Assembly: GCF_000344135.1 (NCBI RefSeq)
Contig: NZ_BAOP01000003.1
Span: 1-64,000, forward strand
Source of the DNA: Gordonia malaquae NBRC 108250
Lineage (GTDB): Bacteria > Actinomycetota > Actinomycetes > Mycobacteriales > Mycobacteriaceae
Direction of reading: 5' to 3'
Length of the DNA: 64,000 nt
Both the position numbers and the translations under genes were made by a program. The notes beneath the pieces were generated by a model that was not told the origin of the DNA, made no database searches, and saw only the letters and a list, made by a program, of their open reading frames with translations. Shown here in pieces: positions 20,807 through 29,434 of the stretch (positions are counted from its first letter, which is position 1; each line of letters opens with the position of its first letter).

Positions 20807-21505
20807 GTGTCGCGCACGATTCATGAGTTCCGCAGCCCGGCCCGGTTCGTCGCCGGCACGGTCGGCGTCCCCGGGGATCGCACCTTCTTCCTCCAGGTGT
20901 CGCAGGACCAGCGGGTGATGAGCGTCGAACTCGAGAAGCAGCAGGTACTGATCCTCGCGGACCGCCTCGGGTACCTCCTGGACGAGGTGGCCCGCCGGTT
21001 CGGCGCGAGTGTGCCGCCGGAGACCGAACAGGTCGTCGACACCGAGCCTCTCGCCAATCCGATCGAATCCGAGTTCCGTGTCGGGTCGATGGGGTTGGGT
21101 TGGGATGCCGAAGCGTCGGCAGTGGTGGTGGAACTGCTCGCGATCACCGAGCAGCCACTGGACGAGAGCGTCATCCTCGACGACACGGAAGAAGGGCCCG
21201 ACACGGTCCGGGTGTTCCTGTCGGCCGATGCCGCCCGGCAGTTCAGCGCGCGGTCGATGAGGGTGATCGCCGCAGGCCGTCCCCTCTGCCCGCTCTGCAC
21301 GATGCCGCTCGACGCGTCGGGTCACATCTGCGCCCGCAGCAACGGTTACAAGCGGGACGTCGAGTTCTCGCGGTCCGACGAGTTCATCGATCCCGACGTG
21401 CTCGCCGCGCTCGGACGCGTGGTGCCGGGATTCGACGCGTCCTTCCAAGTGGACCACGATTCGACCACCGCAGACGACGACACAGACGACGACCGCCCGG
21501 AGTGA
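20807..21505 (+). CDS. DUF3090 family protein
   Basis: A 232-residue uncharacterised protein, second of the trio. The N-terminal part is an alpha/beta domain (HEFRSPARFVAGTVGVPGDR). The C-terminal part has CPLC (residues 161-164) and GHIC (172-175) followed by RSNGY, a likely zinc knuckle. The tail is very acidic. GTG 20807 follows GGAAGGTGGA; an upstream frame from 20732 overlaps the phosphatase gene. The stop overlaps the next start (GTGA), so the two products are probably made together. Confidence 0.88.
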   Translation: MSRTIHEFRSPARFVAGTVGVPGDRTFFLQVSQDQRVMSVELEKQQVLILADRLGYLLDEVARRFGASVPPETEQVVDTEPLANPIESEFRVGSMGLGWDAEASAVVVELLAITEQPLDESVILDDTEEGPDTVRVFLSADAARQFSARSMRVIAAGRPLCPLCTMPLDASGHICARSNGYKRDVEFSRSDEFIDPDVLAALGRVVPGFDASFQVDHDSTTADDDTDDDRPE

Positions 21506-22311
21506 ACCGGACCATCCTCGAGGTCCTCACCGATGGGGACCTGACGCTGTTGGGACGGATACCCACGGCGAGCAACCTCACCCTCGCGTGCCATGCCGGA
21601 CCCGACGAGTTGATGTGCGTCTACAAGCCCGTCCGAGGTGAGGTGCCGCTCTGGGATTTTCCCGACGGCACCCTCGCCGGCCGCGAGGTCGCGTCATACC
21701 TGATCAGCGAAGCGCTCGGCTGGGGCGTCGTCCCGGAGACGGTGCTCCGCCAGACCGGACCGTCCGACGCCGATCTGGGGCCGGGAATGCTGCAACGCTG
21801 GATCCATGTTCCCGACGAACCCGAGGTGCGCGATCCGGTCGACCTGGTTCCCGTCGACGCCGTCGGCGACGATGTGATCCCGATACTTCGTGCATACGAC
21901 GAGGACGGATCGCTGGTCGCACTAGTCCACTCCGACACCCCGAGCCTCAGACGACTCGCAGTCTTCGACGTGGTCGTGAACAACGCCGACCGCAAGGGCG
22001 GTCACATCCTCGTCGATCAGAACGGACACGTGTACGGGATCGACCACGGGATCTGCCTGCACACGGACGACAAATTGCGCACCGTCCTGTGGGGATGGGC
22101 GGGGCAAGCCGTTCCGGGCGACCTTCTCGTGGACTTGACTCGGGTGGCCGAGCGGCTCGCGGACGGTGACGACGCGCTGACCGTGCGACTCGGTGCGTTG
22201 ATCACACCAGGCGAGATCGGCGCCCTCCGGGACCGCATCGCGCGCCTCCTCGACGGCGGGACGATGCCGCTGCCGCCGGGTGAGCGCGCGATCCCGTGGC
22301 CGCCGTTCTGA
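21502..22311 (+). CDS. SCO1664 family protein (PI3/PI4-kinase-like fold)
   Basis: A 269-residue protein, third of the trio. It has distant kinase-like features: an ATP-lysine candidate in VYKP (Lys42), the loop DVVVNNADRKGGH (residues 156-168), and a metal-binding candidate IDHG (180-183). These are spaced as in PI4-kinase/HipA-like folds. No substrate is known. The long frame from 21100 overlaps DUF3090; GTG 21502 overlaps its stop codon and is the natural start. The pairing of a phosphatase and a kinase-like protein suggests a phosphorylation cycle, which is inference. Confidence 0.85.
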   Translation: MNRTILEVLTDGDLTLLGRIPTASNLTLACHAGPDELMCVYKPVRGEVPLWDFPDGTLAGREVASYLISEALGWGVVPETVLRQTGPSDADLGPGMLQRWIHVPDEPEVRDPVDLVPVDAVGDDVIPILRAYDEDGSLVALVHSDTPSLRRLAVFDVVVNNADRKGGHILVDQNGHVYGIDHGICLHTDDKLRTVLWGWAGQAVPGDLLVDLTRVAERLADGDDALTVRLGALITPGEIGALRDRIARLLDGGTMPLPPGERAIPWPPF

Positions 22312-22374
22312 CCCGAGCGAGAAGAACACGGCCCGTTCGACGGCCGACCGACCGCTCGACATACAGTTGTGGAC

Positions 22375-23625
22375 ATGCAGTCGTGGCCGTCGCCCCAGAT
22401 CCCGTCCGTACCCGGCGTCTCACCGGCTCTACGTCTGTTCGACACGTCGTCGAAGCAGGTGGCGCCGCTCGCGCCCGGACCCGTCGCCGGAATGTACGTC
22501 TGCGGCATCACCCCGTACGACGCCACCCACCTCGGTCACGCCGCCACCTACGTGACGTTCGACCTGATCAACCGGGTGCTCCGGGACCAGGGACACGACG
22601 TCCATTACGTGCAGAACATCACCGACGTCGACGATCCGCTGTTCGAGCGCGCCGAACGCGACGGTGTGGACTGGCGAGACCTCGGCACGAGGGAGATCGA
22701 CCTGTTCCGCGAGGACATGGCGGCGCTGCGGGTCCTCCCGCCGAGGGATTACATCGGTGCCATGGAGTCGGTCGACGAGGTGATCGCCGCCGTCGGCCGC
22801 CTCCTCGAGAACGGTTCAGCCTACGTCGTCGACGACGCCGAGTACCCCGACGTGTACTTCAGCGTCGATGCGACCGAGCAGTTCGGCTACGAGTCGGGCT
22901 ACGACGCCGAGACGATGGCGAAGTACTTCGCCGAACGCGGCGGCGACCCGGACCGTGCGGGTAAGCGTAATCCGCTCGACGCACTCCTGTGGCGCATCCA
23001 ACGGCCCGGAGAGCCGTCGTGGGAGTCACCGTTCGGCGCCGGGCGACCAGGCTGGCACATCGAGTGCTCAGCCATCGCCCTCAACCGACTCGGCATGGCG
23101 TTCGACGTGCAGGGCGGCGGCAGCGACCTGATCTTCCCCCACCACGAGTTCTCTGCGGCGCACGCCGAAGCCGAGACGGGGGAGCGCCGCTTCGCCCGCC
23201 ACTACGTCCACACCGGAATGATCGGTCTGGACGGCGAGAAGATGTCGAAGAGCCTCGGCAACCTCGTCAAGGTGTCCGTCTTGAGGCGCAATGGAGTGGA
23301 CGTCGGCGCCGTTCGACTCGGCCTGATCAGCGGGCACTACCGCGACGACCGCATGTGGACCGATCTCGTCCTGTCAGACGGCGAGCGTCGGCTCGCCACC
23401 TGGCGTCGTGCCGCAGCTCTCGAGACCGGACCCGACGCGACTGACACCGTCGCACGCCTCCGTCAGCATCTCGCGGACGACCTGGACACACCGAAGGCGC
23501 TCGCGGCCGTCGACGCGTGGGCCGCCGACGCCATTCTGGGCATCGGTTCGTCGACCGAGGCCCCCGGACTTGTCGCCGCCGCCGTCGACGCCCTCCTCGG
23601 CGTCGACATCAACCCGAGTGCGTAG
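22375..23625 (+). CDS. mshC: Mycothiol ligase MshC (Cys-GlcN-Ins ligase)
   Basis: A 416-residue class I tRNA-synthetase-like ligase that joins cysteine to GlcN-Ins in mycothiol synthesis using ATP. The [17 protein letters not shown] segment holds the zinc Cys and the HIGH-like motif. [10 protein letters not shown] gives further zinc ligands, and [10 protein letters not shown] is KMSKS. The start MQSWP at 22375 matches the N-terminus of known MshC proteins. TACAGT (22362-22367) ends 7 nt before it, so a leaderless transcript is likely. It differs from a true CysRS in being shorter and lacking an anticodon-binding domain. Confidence 0.96.
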   Translation: MQSWPSPQIPSVPGVSPALRLFDTSSKQVAPLAPGPVAGMYVCGITPYDATHLGHAATYVTFDLINRVLRDQGHDVHYVQNITDVDDPLFERAERDGVDWRDLGTREIDLFREDMAALRVLPPRDYIGAMESVDEVIAAVGRLLENGSAYVVDDAEYPDVYFSVDATEQFGYESGYDAETMAKYFAERGGDPDRAGKRNPLDALLWRIQRPGEPSWESPFGAGRPGWHIECSAIALNRLGMAFDVQGGGSDLIFPHHEFSAAHAEAETGERRFARHYVHTGMIGLDGEKMSKSLGNLVKVSVLRRNGVDVGAVRLGLISGHYRDDRMWTDLVLSDGERRLATWRRAAALETGPDATDTVARLRQHLADDLDTPKALAAVDAWAADAILGIGSSTEAPGLVAAAVDALLGVDINPSA

Positions 23626-23631
23626 GAAGCC

Positions 23632-23940
23632 ATGACCCGCGTCAGCGAGATTCCATCCGGCACCTCAGACGGTGTCTGGACGGTGATGACCCACACGTCG
23701 ACTTACGTGCTCGACTTCGAGGAGATGACCCTGCTCCGAGCTCCGGGCGTGGGGCGCAATGAGGATCAGCGCTGGGAGGTCAGCGAACTGCGGCGCGACT
23801 CCGAAGACATCCCCCTGATCGGCGTCAAGCAGTGCGTTGTCGGAGAGCCCGCACAGTTCTGGGTCACCGCGGCCGACGATCCGGACGTCCGTACCTGGCG
23901 TATCACCACGCCGGTCGTCGACATTGAACGCATCGGCTAG
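23632..23940 (+). CDS. Small hypothetical protein
   Basis: A 102-residue protein with no family I recognise. It is rich in short beta-strand-like stretches (WTVMTHTSTYVLDFEEMTLL, then FWVTAADDPDVRTWRITTPV) without signal peptide or membrane segment, suggesting a small soluble beta fold. It begins 6 bp after mshC and is probably co-transcribed with it. Its TAG stop (23938-23940) directly abuts the inverted-repeat element at 23941, so the original 3' end may have been altered by insertion. Confidence 0.7.
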   Translation: MTRVSEIPSGTSDGVWTVMTHTSTYVLDFEEMTLLRAPGVGRNEDQRWEVSELRRDSEDIPLIGVKQCVVGEPAQFWVTAADDPDVRTWRITTPVVDIERIG

Positions 23941-24107
23941 CTAGTGTCGCGTGTTGAAAGTTCCTTAATGGTTGGCGGCACCCCGCTGCACACCTGGCGG
24001 CGTTGTCGTCGGTCGTGATACCTGCCGGTATCCCTCCCTCCTCCGCCTTGCCAGCTGCACAGCGGAGCACCTCCAACCGTCTAGGAACTTTCAACACGCG
24101 ACACTAG
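23941..24107. mobile_element. MITE-like 167-bp inverted-repeat element
   Basis: The perfect 24-bp inverted ends are 23941-23964 and 24084-24107. CTAG occurs at both outer ends, so a 20-bp terminal repeat starting TGTCGCGTG with a CTAG target duplication is an equal reading. The similarity continues inwards imperfectly for about 30 more bases on each side (GGTTGG, then CCGCTG-GCA-CTGGC), making most of the element one long palindrome. No reading frame lies within. It sits exactly between convergent genes, and the PAC2 gene takes its stop codon from the right end. A bidirectional terminator is the alternative. Confidence 0.7.
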
Positions 24108-24976
24108 TCCGAGCCCTCGTTCCTTCTGCGGAGGTACTTCTCGAACTCCGCGGCGAGGGCGTCGCCGTCTACTTCGACCATCGGGTTCTCGTCGCCGGCC
24201 TCGTCGTCTTCCCGTTCCTCGAGATCACGGACGTAGGCGGCCATGTCGTCATCGTCGGACATCATCTCGTCGACGTCCTCCTGCCAGTCTCGAGCCTGCT
24301 GATCGAGACGGCCGAGAGGTATAGGGACCTCGATGATGGGCTCAAGACGCCGAAGCAGCGCGACGGTGGCCTTGGGGTTCGGCGGGTGCGCGATGTAGTG
24401 GGGGACCGCAGCCCACAGCGAGATGGACGGTACTCCGGCCTGGACGAATGCGTCCTGGAGGACGCCGGTGATGCCGGTCGGGCCCTCATACTTGCTCGGG
24501 GACAGCCCGAAACGCGTCGCGGCCGCGCTCGTTTCCGCCGATCCGGACACCGGGACGGGCCGGGTGTGGGGCGTGTCGGCGAGCAGCGCCCCCATCATCA
24601 CGACGAGCTCGACGTCCAACGCGTCAGCGAGTTCGACCAGTTGGGAGCAGAACGCGCGCCACCGCAGGTTCGGTTCGGGTCCGAGGACGAACACCACGTC
24701 TCGATCGGCGTCCGGAAGGCGCGCATACGAGACAGACGTCGACGGCCACGCTATGCGACGCGTCACACCGTCCACGGTCGTGATCGTCGGCCGGTTGGAC
24801 TGGTAGTCGTAGAAGTCGTCGCCGTCGATCTCGCGGAGATCCGTTGCGTCCCAGGTCAGGGCCAGATGTTCGACTGCGGACGAGGCTGCGTCTCCGGCGT
24901 CGTTCCATCCGCCGAACGCGGCGATCATCACCGGGCGGCGCAGTTCGGGCAGACCGGACGGGCGTGGAGAGTTCAT
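24104..24976 (-). CDS. PAC2 family protein (proteasome-assembly-chaperone-like)
   Basis: A 290-residue protein of the PAC2 family (Rv2125-like). AAFGGWNDAGDAASSAVEHL is the N-terminal signature. Later GPTGITGVLQDAF and SLWAAVPHYIAHPPNPKAT are typical of the actinobacterial group. The C-terminus is acidic, ending in EKYLRRRNEGSD. Archaeal and eukaryal relatives assist proteasome assembly, but a role here is unproven. ATG 24976 is preferred: TAGGCT (24984-24989, minus strand) ends 7 nt upstream, and the 31-residue extension to 25069 overlaps metH. The stop codon lies inside the MITE-like element. Confidence 0.87.
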   Translation of the reverse strand: MNSPRPSGLPELRRPVMIAAFGGWNDAGDAASSAVEHLALTWDATDLREIDGDDFYDYQSNRPTITTVDGVTRRIAWPSTSVSYARLPDADRDVVFVLGPEPNLRWRAFCSQLVELADALDVELVVMMGALLADTPHTRPVPVSGSAETSAAATRFGLSPSKYEGPTGITGVLQDAFVQAGVPSISLWAAVPHYIAHPPNPKATVALLRRLEPIIEVPIPLGRLDQQARDWQEDVDEMMSDDDDMAAYVRDLEEREDDEAGDENPMVEVDGDALAAEFEKYLRRRNEGSD

Positions 24977-25026
24977 CGAGAAGAGCCTACGGCGGACCGC
25001 GTTCGACGGCGAACTACGCTGGAGGG

Positions 25027-28000
25027 ATGCCATACTCCGTTTCGCGCCAGGATTCGTACGACTCGACATTGCTTCAGGCCATGTCGCGTCGTGTACTGAT
25101 CGGTGACGGGGCTATGGGCACGATGCTTCAGGCCGCCGATCTCACGGTCGACGGCGACTTCCTCGGGCTCGAGGGCTGCAACGAGATCCTCAACGACACT
25201 CGCCCCGATGTTCTCGCCGACATCCACCGCAGTTACTTCGAAGCCGGGGCCGACGTCGTCGAGACGAACACCTTCGGCTGCAACCTGTCGAACCTCGGTG
25301 ACTACGACATCGCCGACCGCATCCGTGAGCTCGCTTACAAGGGGACCTCGATCGCCCGCGGCGTCGCCGACGAGATGGGTCCGTCTGCCGACGGAACCGA
25401 CCGCTACGTCCTGGGCTCCATCGGACCCGGCACAAAACTCCCCAGCCTGGGACACACCACGTTCGCCGTGATCCGCGACGCGTACCAGGAGTGTGTTCTC
25501 GGCATGCTCGAAGGCGGCGCCGACGGCATCCTCATCGAGACGTCCCAGGATCTGCTGCAACTCAAGGCGGCGGTCATCGCGGCACGTCGTGCGATGGACG
25601 AGATGGGTCGCCATCTCCCCATCATCGCGCACATCACCGTCGAGACCACTGGAACGATGCTCGTCGGATCGGAGATCGGCGCCGCACTGGCGGCCATCGA
25701 GCCGCTCGGAGTGGACGTCATCGGCCTCAACTGCGCCACCGGTCCGGCCGAGATGAGTGAGCACCTCCGGTACCTGTCGAAGCACGCGCGAGTACCCGTG
25801 TCAGTTATGCCGAACGCCGGGCTCCCCGTACTCGGGGCGAACGGTGCCGAGTACCCGCTCACGGCTCCCGAGATGGCGGAGGCGCTCGCAGGGTTCGTCC
25901 GGGACTACGGCCTGCAGTTCGTCGGCGGCTGCTGTGGCAGCACCCCGGAGCACATCCGCCAGGTGGCCGCGGCCGTCGCCGCCGTCGAGCCCAAGCCGCG
26001 CACCCCGGAACACGTGTCGGAGACGTCGTCTCTGTACACGGCCGTGCCGTTCGATCAGGATGCAAGCTTCCTGGTCATCGCCGAACGCACCAACTCGAAC
26101 GGTTCCAAGGCGTTCCGCGAGGCGATGATCGCAGGCGACTATCAGAAGTGCCTGGAGATCGCGAAGGACCAGACGCGCGACGGGGCGCACATGCTCGACC
26201 TCAACATCGACTATGTGGGCCGCGACGGCGCCGCGGACATGACAGAGCTCGCGTCGCGATTCGCCACCGCGTCGACGTTGCCGATCATGATCGACTCCAC
26301 CGAACCCGAGGTGATCCGGGCCGGACTGGAGCATCTGGGCGGTCGGTGCGCCGTGAACTCGGTGAACTACGAGGACGGCGACGGACCCGATTCCCGTTTC
26401 GCGCGCATCATGCGGCACGCGGTGGAACACGGTGCCGCGGTCGTCGCGTTGACGATCGACGAGGAGGGGCAGGCCCGAACCGCCGACCACAAAGTCGCCA
26501 TCGCCGAACGGCTCATCACCGACATCACCGAGAACTGGGGCCTCGCCGAAGAGGACATCATCATCGACGCCCTCACGTTCCCGATCTCGACGGGCCAGGA
26601 GGAGGTTCGCCGCGACGGCATCGAGACGATCGAGGCGATCCGTCGTCTCAAGCAGTCCCACCCCACGATCCACTTCACACTGGGCATCTCGAACATCTCG
26701 TTCGGTCTCAATCCGGCGGCCCGCCAGGTGCTGAACTCGGTGTTTCTGCACGAGTGCGTGCAGGCCGGACTGGACACGGCCATCGTGCACGCTTCGAAGA
26801 TCCTGCCGATGGCGCGCATCCCAGACGAGCACCGGGAGACGGCTCTCGACCTCGTGTACAACCGCAGGCGTGAGCAGGGGACTGACGGTCCCGACGACAA
26901 GGGCTACGACCCCTTGCAGAAGCTCATGGAGTTGTTCGAAGGCGTGTCGGCGGCGTCGGCCCGCGAATCCCGTGCCGCGGAGCTGGCGAAGATGCCGCTG
27001 TTCGAGCGACTGGAACGCCGGATCGTCGACGGGGAGCGCAACGGCCTCATCGAGGACCTCGACGAAGCTCGTGAGACCGTCCCGCCGCTGTCGATCATCA
27101 ATGACACCCTGCTCTCGGGCATGAAGACCGTCGGTGAGCTGTTCGGCTCAGGCCAGATGCAGCTGCCGTTCGTCCTGCAGTCCGCCGAGGTGATGAAGGC
27201 CGCTGTCGCCCATCTCGAGCAGTTCATGGAGGCCTCGGACGAGGACGGCAAGGGGCGGATCGTGCTCGCCACCGTGAAGGGCGACGTCCACGACATCGGC
27301 AAGAACCTGGTCGACATCATCCTGTCGAACAACGGCTACGACGTGGTCAACATCGGCATCAAGCAGCCCATCGCCACGATCCTCTCGGTCGCAGAGGATC
27401 AGCGTGCCGACGTCATCGGGATGTCCGGCCTGCTCGTGAAGTCGACCGTCGTGATGAAGGAGAACCTCGAGGAGATGAACTCGCGCGGTAAGAGCGAGTT
27501 CCCCGTCCTCCTCGGCGGTGCGGCGTTGACTCGTACCTATGTCGAGGGTGATCTCGCCGACATCTACGAGGGAGACGTCCGTTACGCGCGTGATGCGTTC
27601 GAGGGTCTGACGTTGATGGACGAGATCATGGCGATCAAGCGCGGGGAGGGACCGGACCCCGACAGCCCGGAGGCCAAGGCCGCTGCAGCGAAGGTCGCTG
27701 AGCGCAAGGCCCGCCGAGAGCGGTCGCAGCGGATCGCAGCGAAGCGCAAGGCGGCCGAGGTTCCCGTCGAGGTTCCTGCACGGTCGGACGTCGCCGCCGA
27801 CAACGAGATCCCGGAGCCGCCGTTCTGGGGCACCCGGATCGTCAAGGGCATCCCGGTCGCCGAGTATCTGACGATGCTCGACGAGCGCGCGCTGTTCCTC
27901 GGCCAGTGGGGGCTTCGCGGCACGCGCGGCGACTCGGGTCCCGACTACGACGAGCTCGTCGAGACCGAGGGTCGTCCCCGCCTGCGCGAATGGATCTCGC

Positions 28001-28638
28001 GACTGGCCACCGAGGGAATCCTCGCCCACGCGGCTGTCGTGTACGGGTACTTCCCGGCTGTCAGCGAGGGTGATGTGGTGCATGTCCTCGAGTCGGCCGA
28101 CCCGTCGTCGCCGATCCGGCACAGCTTCGAGTTCCCGCGCCAGCAGCGGACTCGTTTCCTGTGCATCGCCGACTTCATCCGGTCCCGCGAGGACGCGATC
28201 GAGGCCGGCCGTGTCGACGTTCTGCCGTTCCAGCTCGTGACCATGGGCCAGCCGATCGCCGATTTCGCGAACGAGCTGTTCGCGGGCGACGAGTATCGCG
28301 ATTACCTGGAAGTTCACGGCATCGGCGTGCAGTTGACAGAAGCGCTCGCCGAGTACTGGCACCAGCGGGTGCGGAGTGAGCTGACGTTCGACGGCGGTTC
28401 GATGGCCGACGGCGACCCGGATCGGCCGCAGGGCTTCTTCGATCTCGAGTACCGCGGCGCACGCTATTCGTTCGGCTACGGCGCCTGCCCGAGCCTCGAG
28501 GATCGCGCGAAGATGATCGATCTGCTCGAGCCGGAGCGCATCGGCGTCGAACTGTCGGAGGAGCTCCAGCTGCATCCCGAACAGTCGACCGACGCGTTTG
28601 TGCTCCACCACCCGGAAGCGAAGTACTTCAACACCTAG
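25027..28638 (+). CDS. metH: Cobalamin-dependent methionine synthase MetH
   Basis: A 1203-residue four-module enzyme that transfers methyl from methyltetrahydrofolate to homocysteine through cobalamin. The homocysteine domain has zinc ligands Cys236 (NCATG) and Cys302-Cys303 (GGCCGST). The pterin domain begins near residue 340 (FLVIAERTNSNGSKAF). The cobalamin cap is followed by GDVHDIGKN, with His755 the lower axial ligand. The last 250 residues are the AdoMet reactivation domain (RFLCIADFI, RYSFGYGACPSLEDR). A lysine- and arginine-rich linker (about 880-925) joins the last two. ATG 25027 has TACGCT ending 6 nt before it. It is divergent from the PAC2 gene. Confidence 0.97.
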   Translation: MPYSVSRQDSYDSTLLQAMSRRVLIGDGAMGTMLQAADLTVDGDFLGLEGCNEILNDTRPDVLADIHRSYFEAGADVVETNTFGCNLSNLGDYDIADRIRELAYKGTSIARGVADEMGPSADGTDRYVLGSIGPGTKLPSLGHTTFAVIRDAYQECVLGMLEGGADGILIETSQDLLQLKAAVIAARRAMDEMGRHLPIIAHITVETTGTMLVGSEIGAALAAIEPLGVDVIGLNCATGPAEMSEHLRYLSKHARVPVSVMPNAGLPVLGANGAEYPLTAPEMAEALAGFVRDYGLQFVGGCCGSTPEHIRQVAAAVAAVEPKPRTPEHVSETSSLYTAVPFDQDASFLVIAERTNSNGSKAFREAMIAGDYQKCLEIAKDQTRDGAHMLDLNIDYVGRDGAADMTELASRFATASTLPIMIDSTEPEVIRAGLEHLGGRCAVNSVNYEDGDGPDSRFARIMRHAVEHGAAVVALTIDEEGQARTADHKVAIAERLITDITENWGLAEEDIIIDALTFPISTGQEEVRRDGIETIEAIRRLKQSHPTIHFTLGISNISFGLNPAARQVLNSVFLHECVQAGLDTAIVHASKILPMARIPDEHRETALDLVYNRRREQGTDGPDDKGYDPLQKLMELFEGVSAASARESRAAELAKMPLFERLERRIVDGERNGLIEDLDEARETVPPLSIINDTLLSGMKTVGELFGSGQMQLPFVLQSAEVMKAAVAHLEQFMEASDEDGKGRIVLATVKGDVHDIGKNLVDIILSNNGYDVVNIGIKQPIATILSVAEDQRADVIGMSGLLVKSTVVMKENLEEMNSRGKSEFPVLLGGAALTRTYVEGDLADIYEGDVRYARDAFEGLTLMDEIMAIKRGEGPDPDSPEAKAAAAKVAERKARRERSQRIAAKRKAAEVPVEVPARSDVAADNEIPEPPFWGTRIVKGIPVAEYLTMLDERALFLGQWGLRGTRGDSGPDYDELVETEGRPRLREWISRLATEGILAHAAVVYGYFPAVSEGDVVHVLESADPSSPIRHSFEFPRQQRTRFLCIADFIRSREDAIEAGRVDVLPFQLVTMGQPIADFANELFAGDEYRDYLEVHGIGVQLTEALAEYWHQRVRSELTFDGGSMADGDPDRPQGFFDLEYRGARYSFGYGACPSLEDRAKMIDLLEPERIGVELSEELQLHPEQSTDAFVLHHPEAKYFNT

Positions 28639-28684
28639 GGTGGGGGCGGAGACATCATTCGCCACCAACCACCAGGAGGACACA

Positions 28685-29356
28685 GTGATCGACGAAGCAG
28701 GCCAGCCCGGAGCGGTCTTCTGGGACATGGACGGCACCCTGCTCGACACCGAACCACTGTGGGAGCAGGTCCTGGTGGAGTTCGCCAACAGACTCGGGAT
28801 CGAGATGACCCCGACGTTGCGCGAGTCGACGATGGGGAACAGTTCTCCCGACGCGATGACGAAGGTGTACGACGCCGCGCTCGTGCCCGAATCGGGCCGG
28901 GACTTCGAGGCCGACGAGGCGTGGATGGTTCAACGAGTGATCGACCTGTTCGCGGCCGGTACGCCGTGGCGTCCCGGTGCGGTCGACGCACTGGACATGG
29001 TGGCCGCCGCCGACATCCCCATGGTGCTGGTCACGAACACGATGCGCGAGGTGACCGACGTCCTGTTGGAGACGATCGGCGCCGACCGCTTCGTCGCGAC
29101 CGTCTGCGGGGACGAGGTGGAGGCGGGCAAGCCCGAACCGCATATCTACCGTCGTGCGGCGGAGATCGTCGGGCTTCCCGTGCGCCGCTGCCTCGCCATC
29201 GAGGATTCTCCGACGGGTGCGGCGTCGACGTTCGCCGCCGGTGTCCGAGCGATCATCATCCCGTCCGCGATCCCGGTTCCGCCGCGCCCGACATTCACTT
29301 TCCGCGAGTCGCTCGTCGGGCTCACCCTGGACGACCTCGTCGCGGCTTTGGCCTGA
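28685..29356 (+). CDS. HAD-superfamily phosphatase (beta-phosphoglucomutase-like)
   Basis: A 223-residue HAD hydrolase. FWDMDGTLLDTEP (motif I, DxDGT) is followed by an alpha-helical cap. LVTNT gives motif II, CGDEVEAGKPEPHIY motif III, and IEDSPTGAASTFAAG motif IV. This is the DhaK/PGM-like subgroup acting on small phosphorylated metabolites; the substrate is not determined. The GTG at 28685 follows AGGAGGAC. It sits 46 bp after metH and may be co-transcribed. Its TGA overlaps the left arm of the inverted repeat at 29356. Confidence 0.85.
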   Translation: MIDEAGQPGAVFWDMDGTLLDTEPLWEQVLVEFANRLGIEMTPTLRESTMGNSSPDAMTKVYDAALVPESGRDFEADEAWMVQRVIDLFAAGTPWRPGAVDALDMVAAADIPMVLVTNTMREVTDVLLETIGADRFVATVCGDEVEAGKPEPHIYRRAAEIVGLPVRRCLAIEDSPTGAASTFAAGVRAIIIPSAIPVPPRPTFTFRESLVGLTLDDLVAALA

Positions 29357-29434
29357 TGACTGAAATCGTCCCCGAGCCTAGACTCCAAGGGCTATTCGCC
29401 CTCTGCGAGCCGCCTCGGGGACGATTTCAGTCAT
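29356..29434. repeat. 79-bp inverted repeat between convergent genes
   Basis: Perfect 21-bp ends (29356-29376 and 29414-29434) enclose a 37-nt interior containing the smaller hairpin AGGGC-TATTC-GCCCT. Both flanking genes have their stop codons in the arms (TGA 29354-29356 and the minus-strand stop at 29431). A bidirectional terminator is the simplest reading; a small mobile repeat is possible. Confidence 0.7.

Noticed and set aside
27148..28788. 546-residue minus-strand open frame opposite metH
   Set aside because: A shadow of metH codon bias; metH itself has its zinc and cobalamin motifs in the plus frame.
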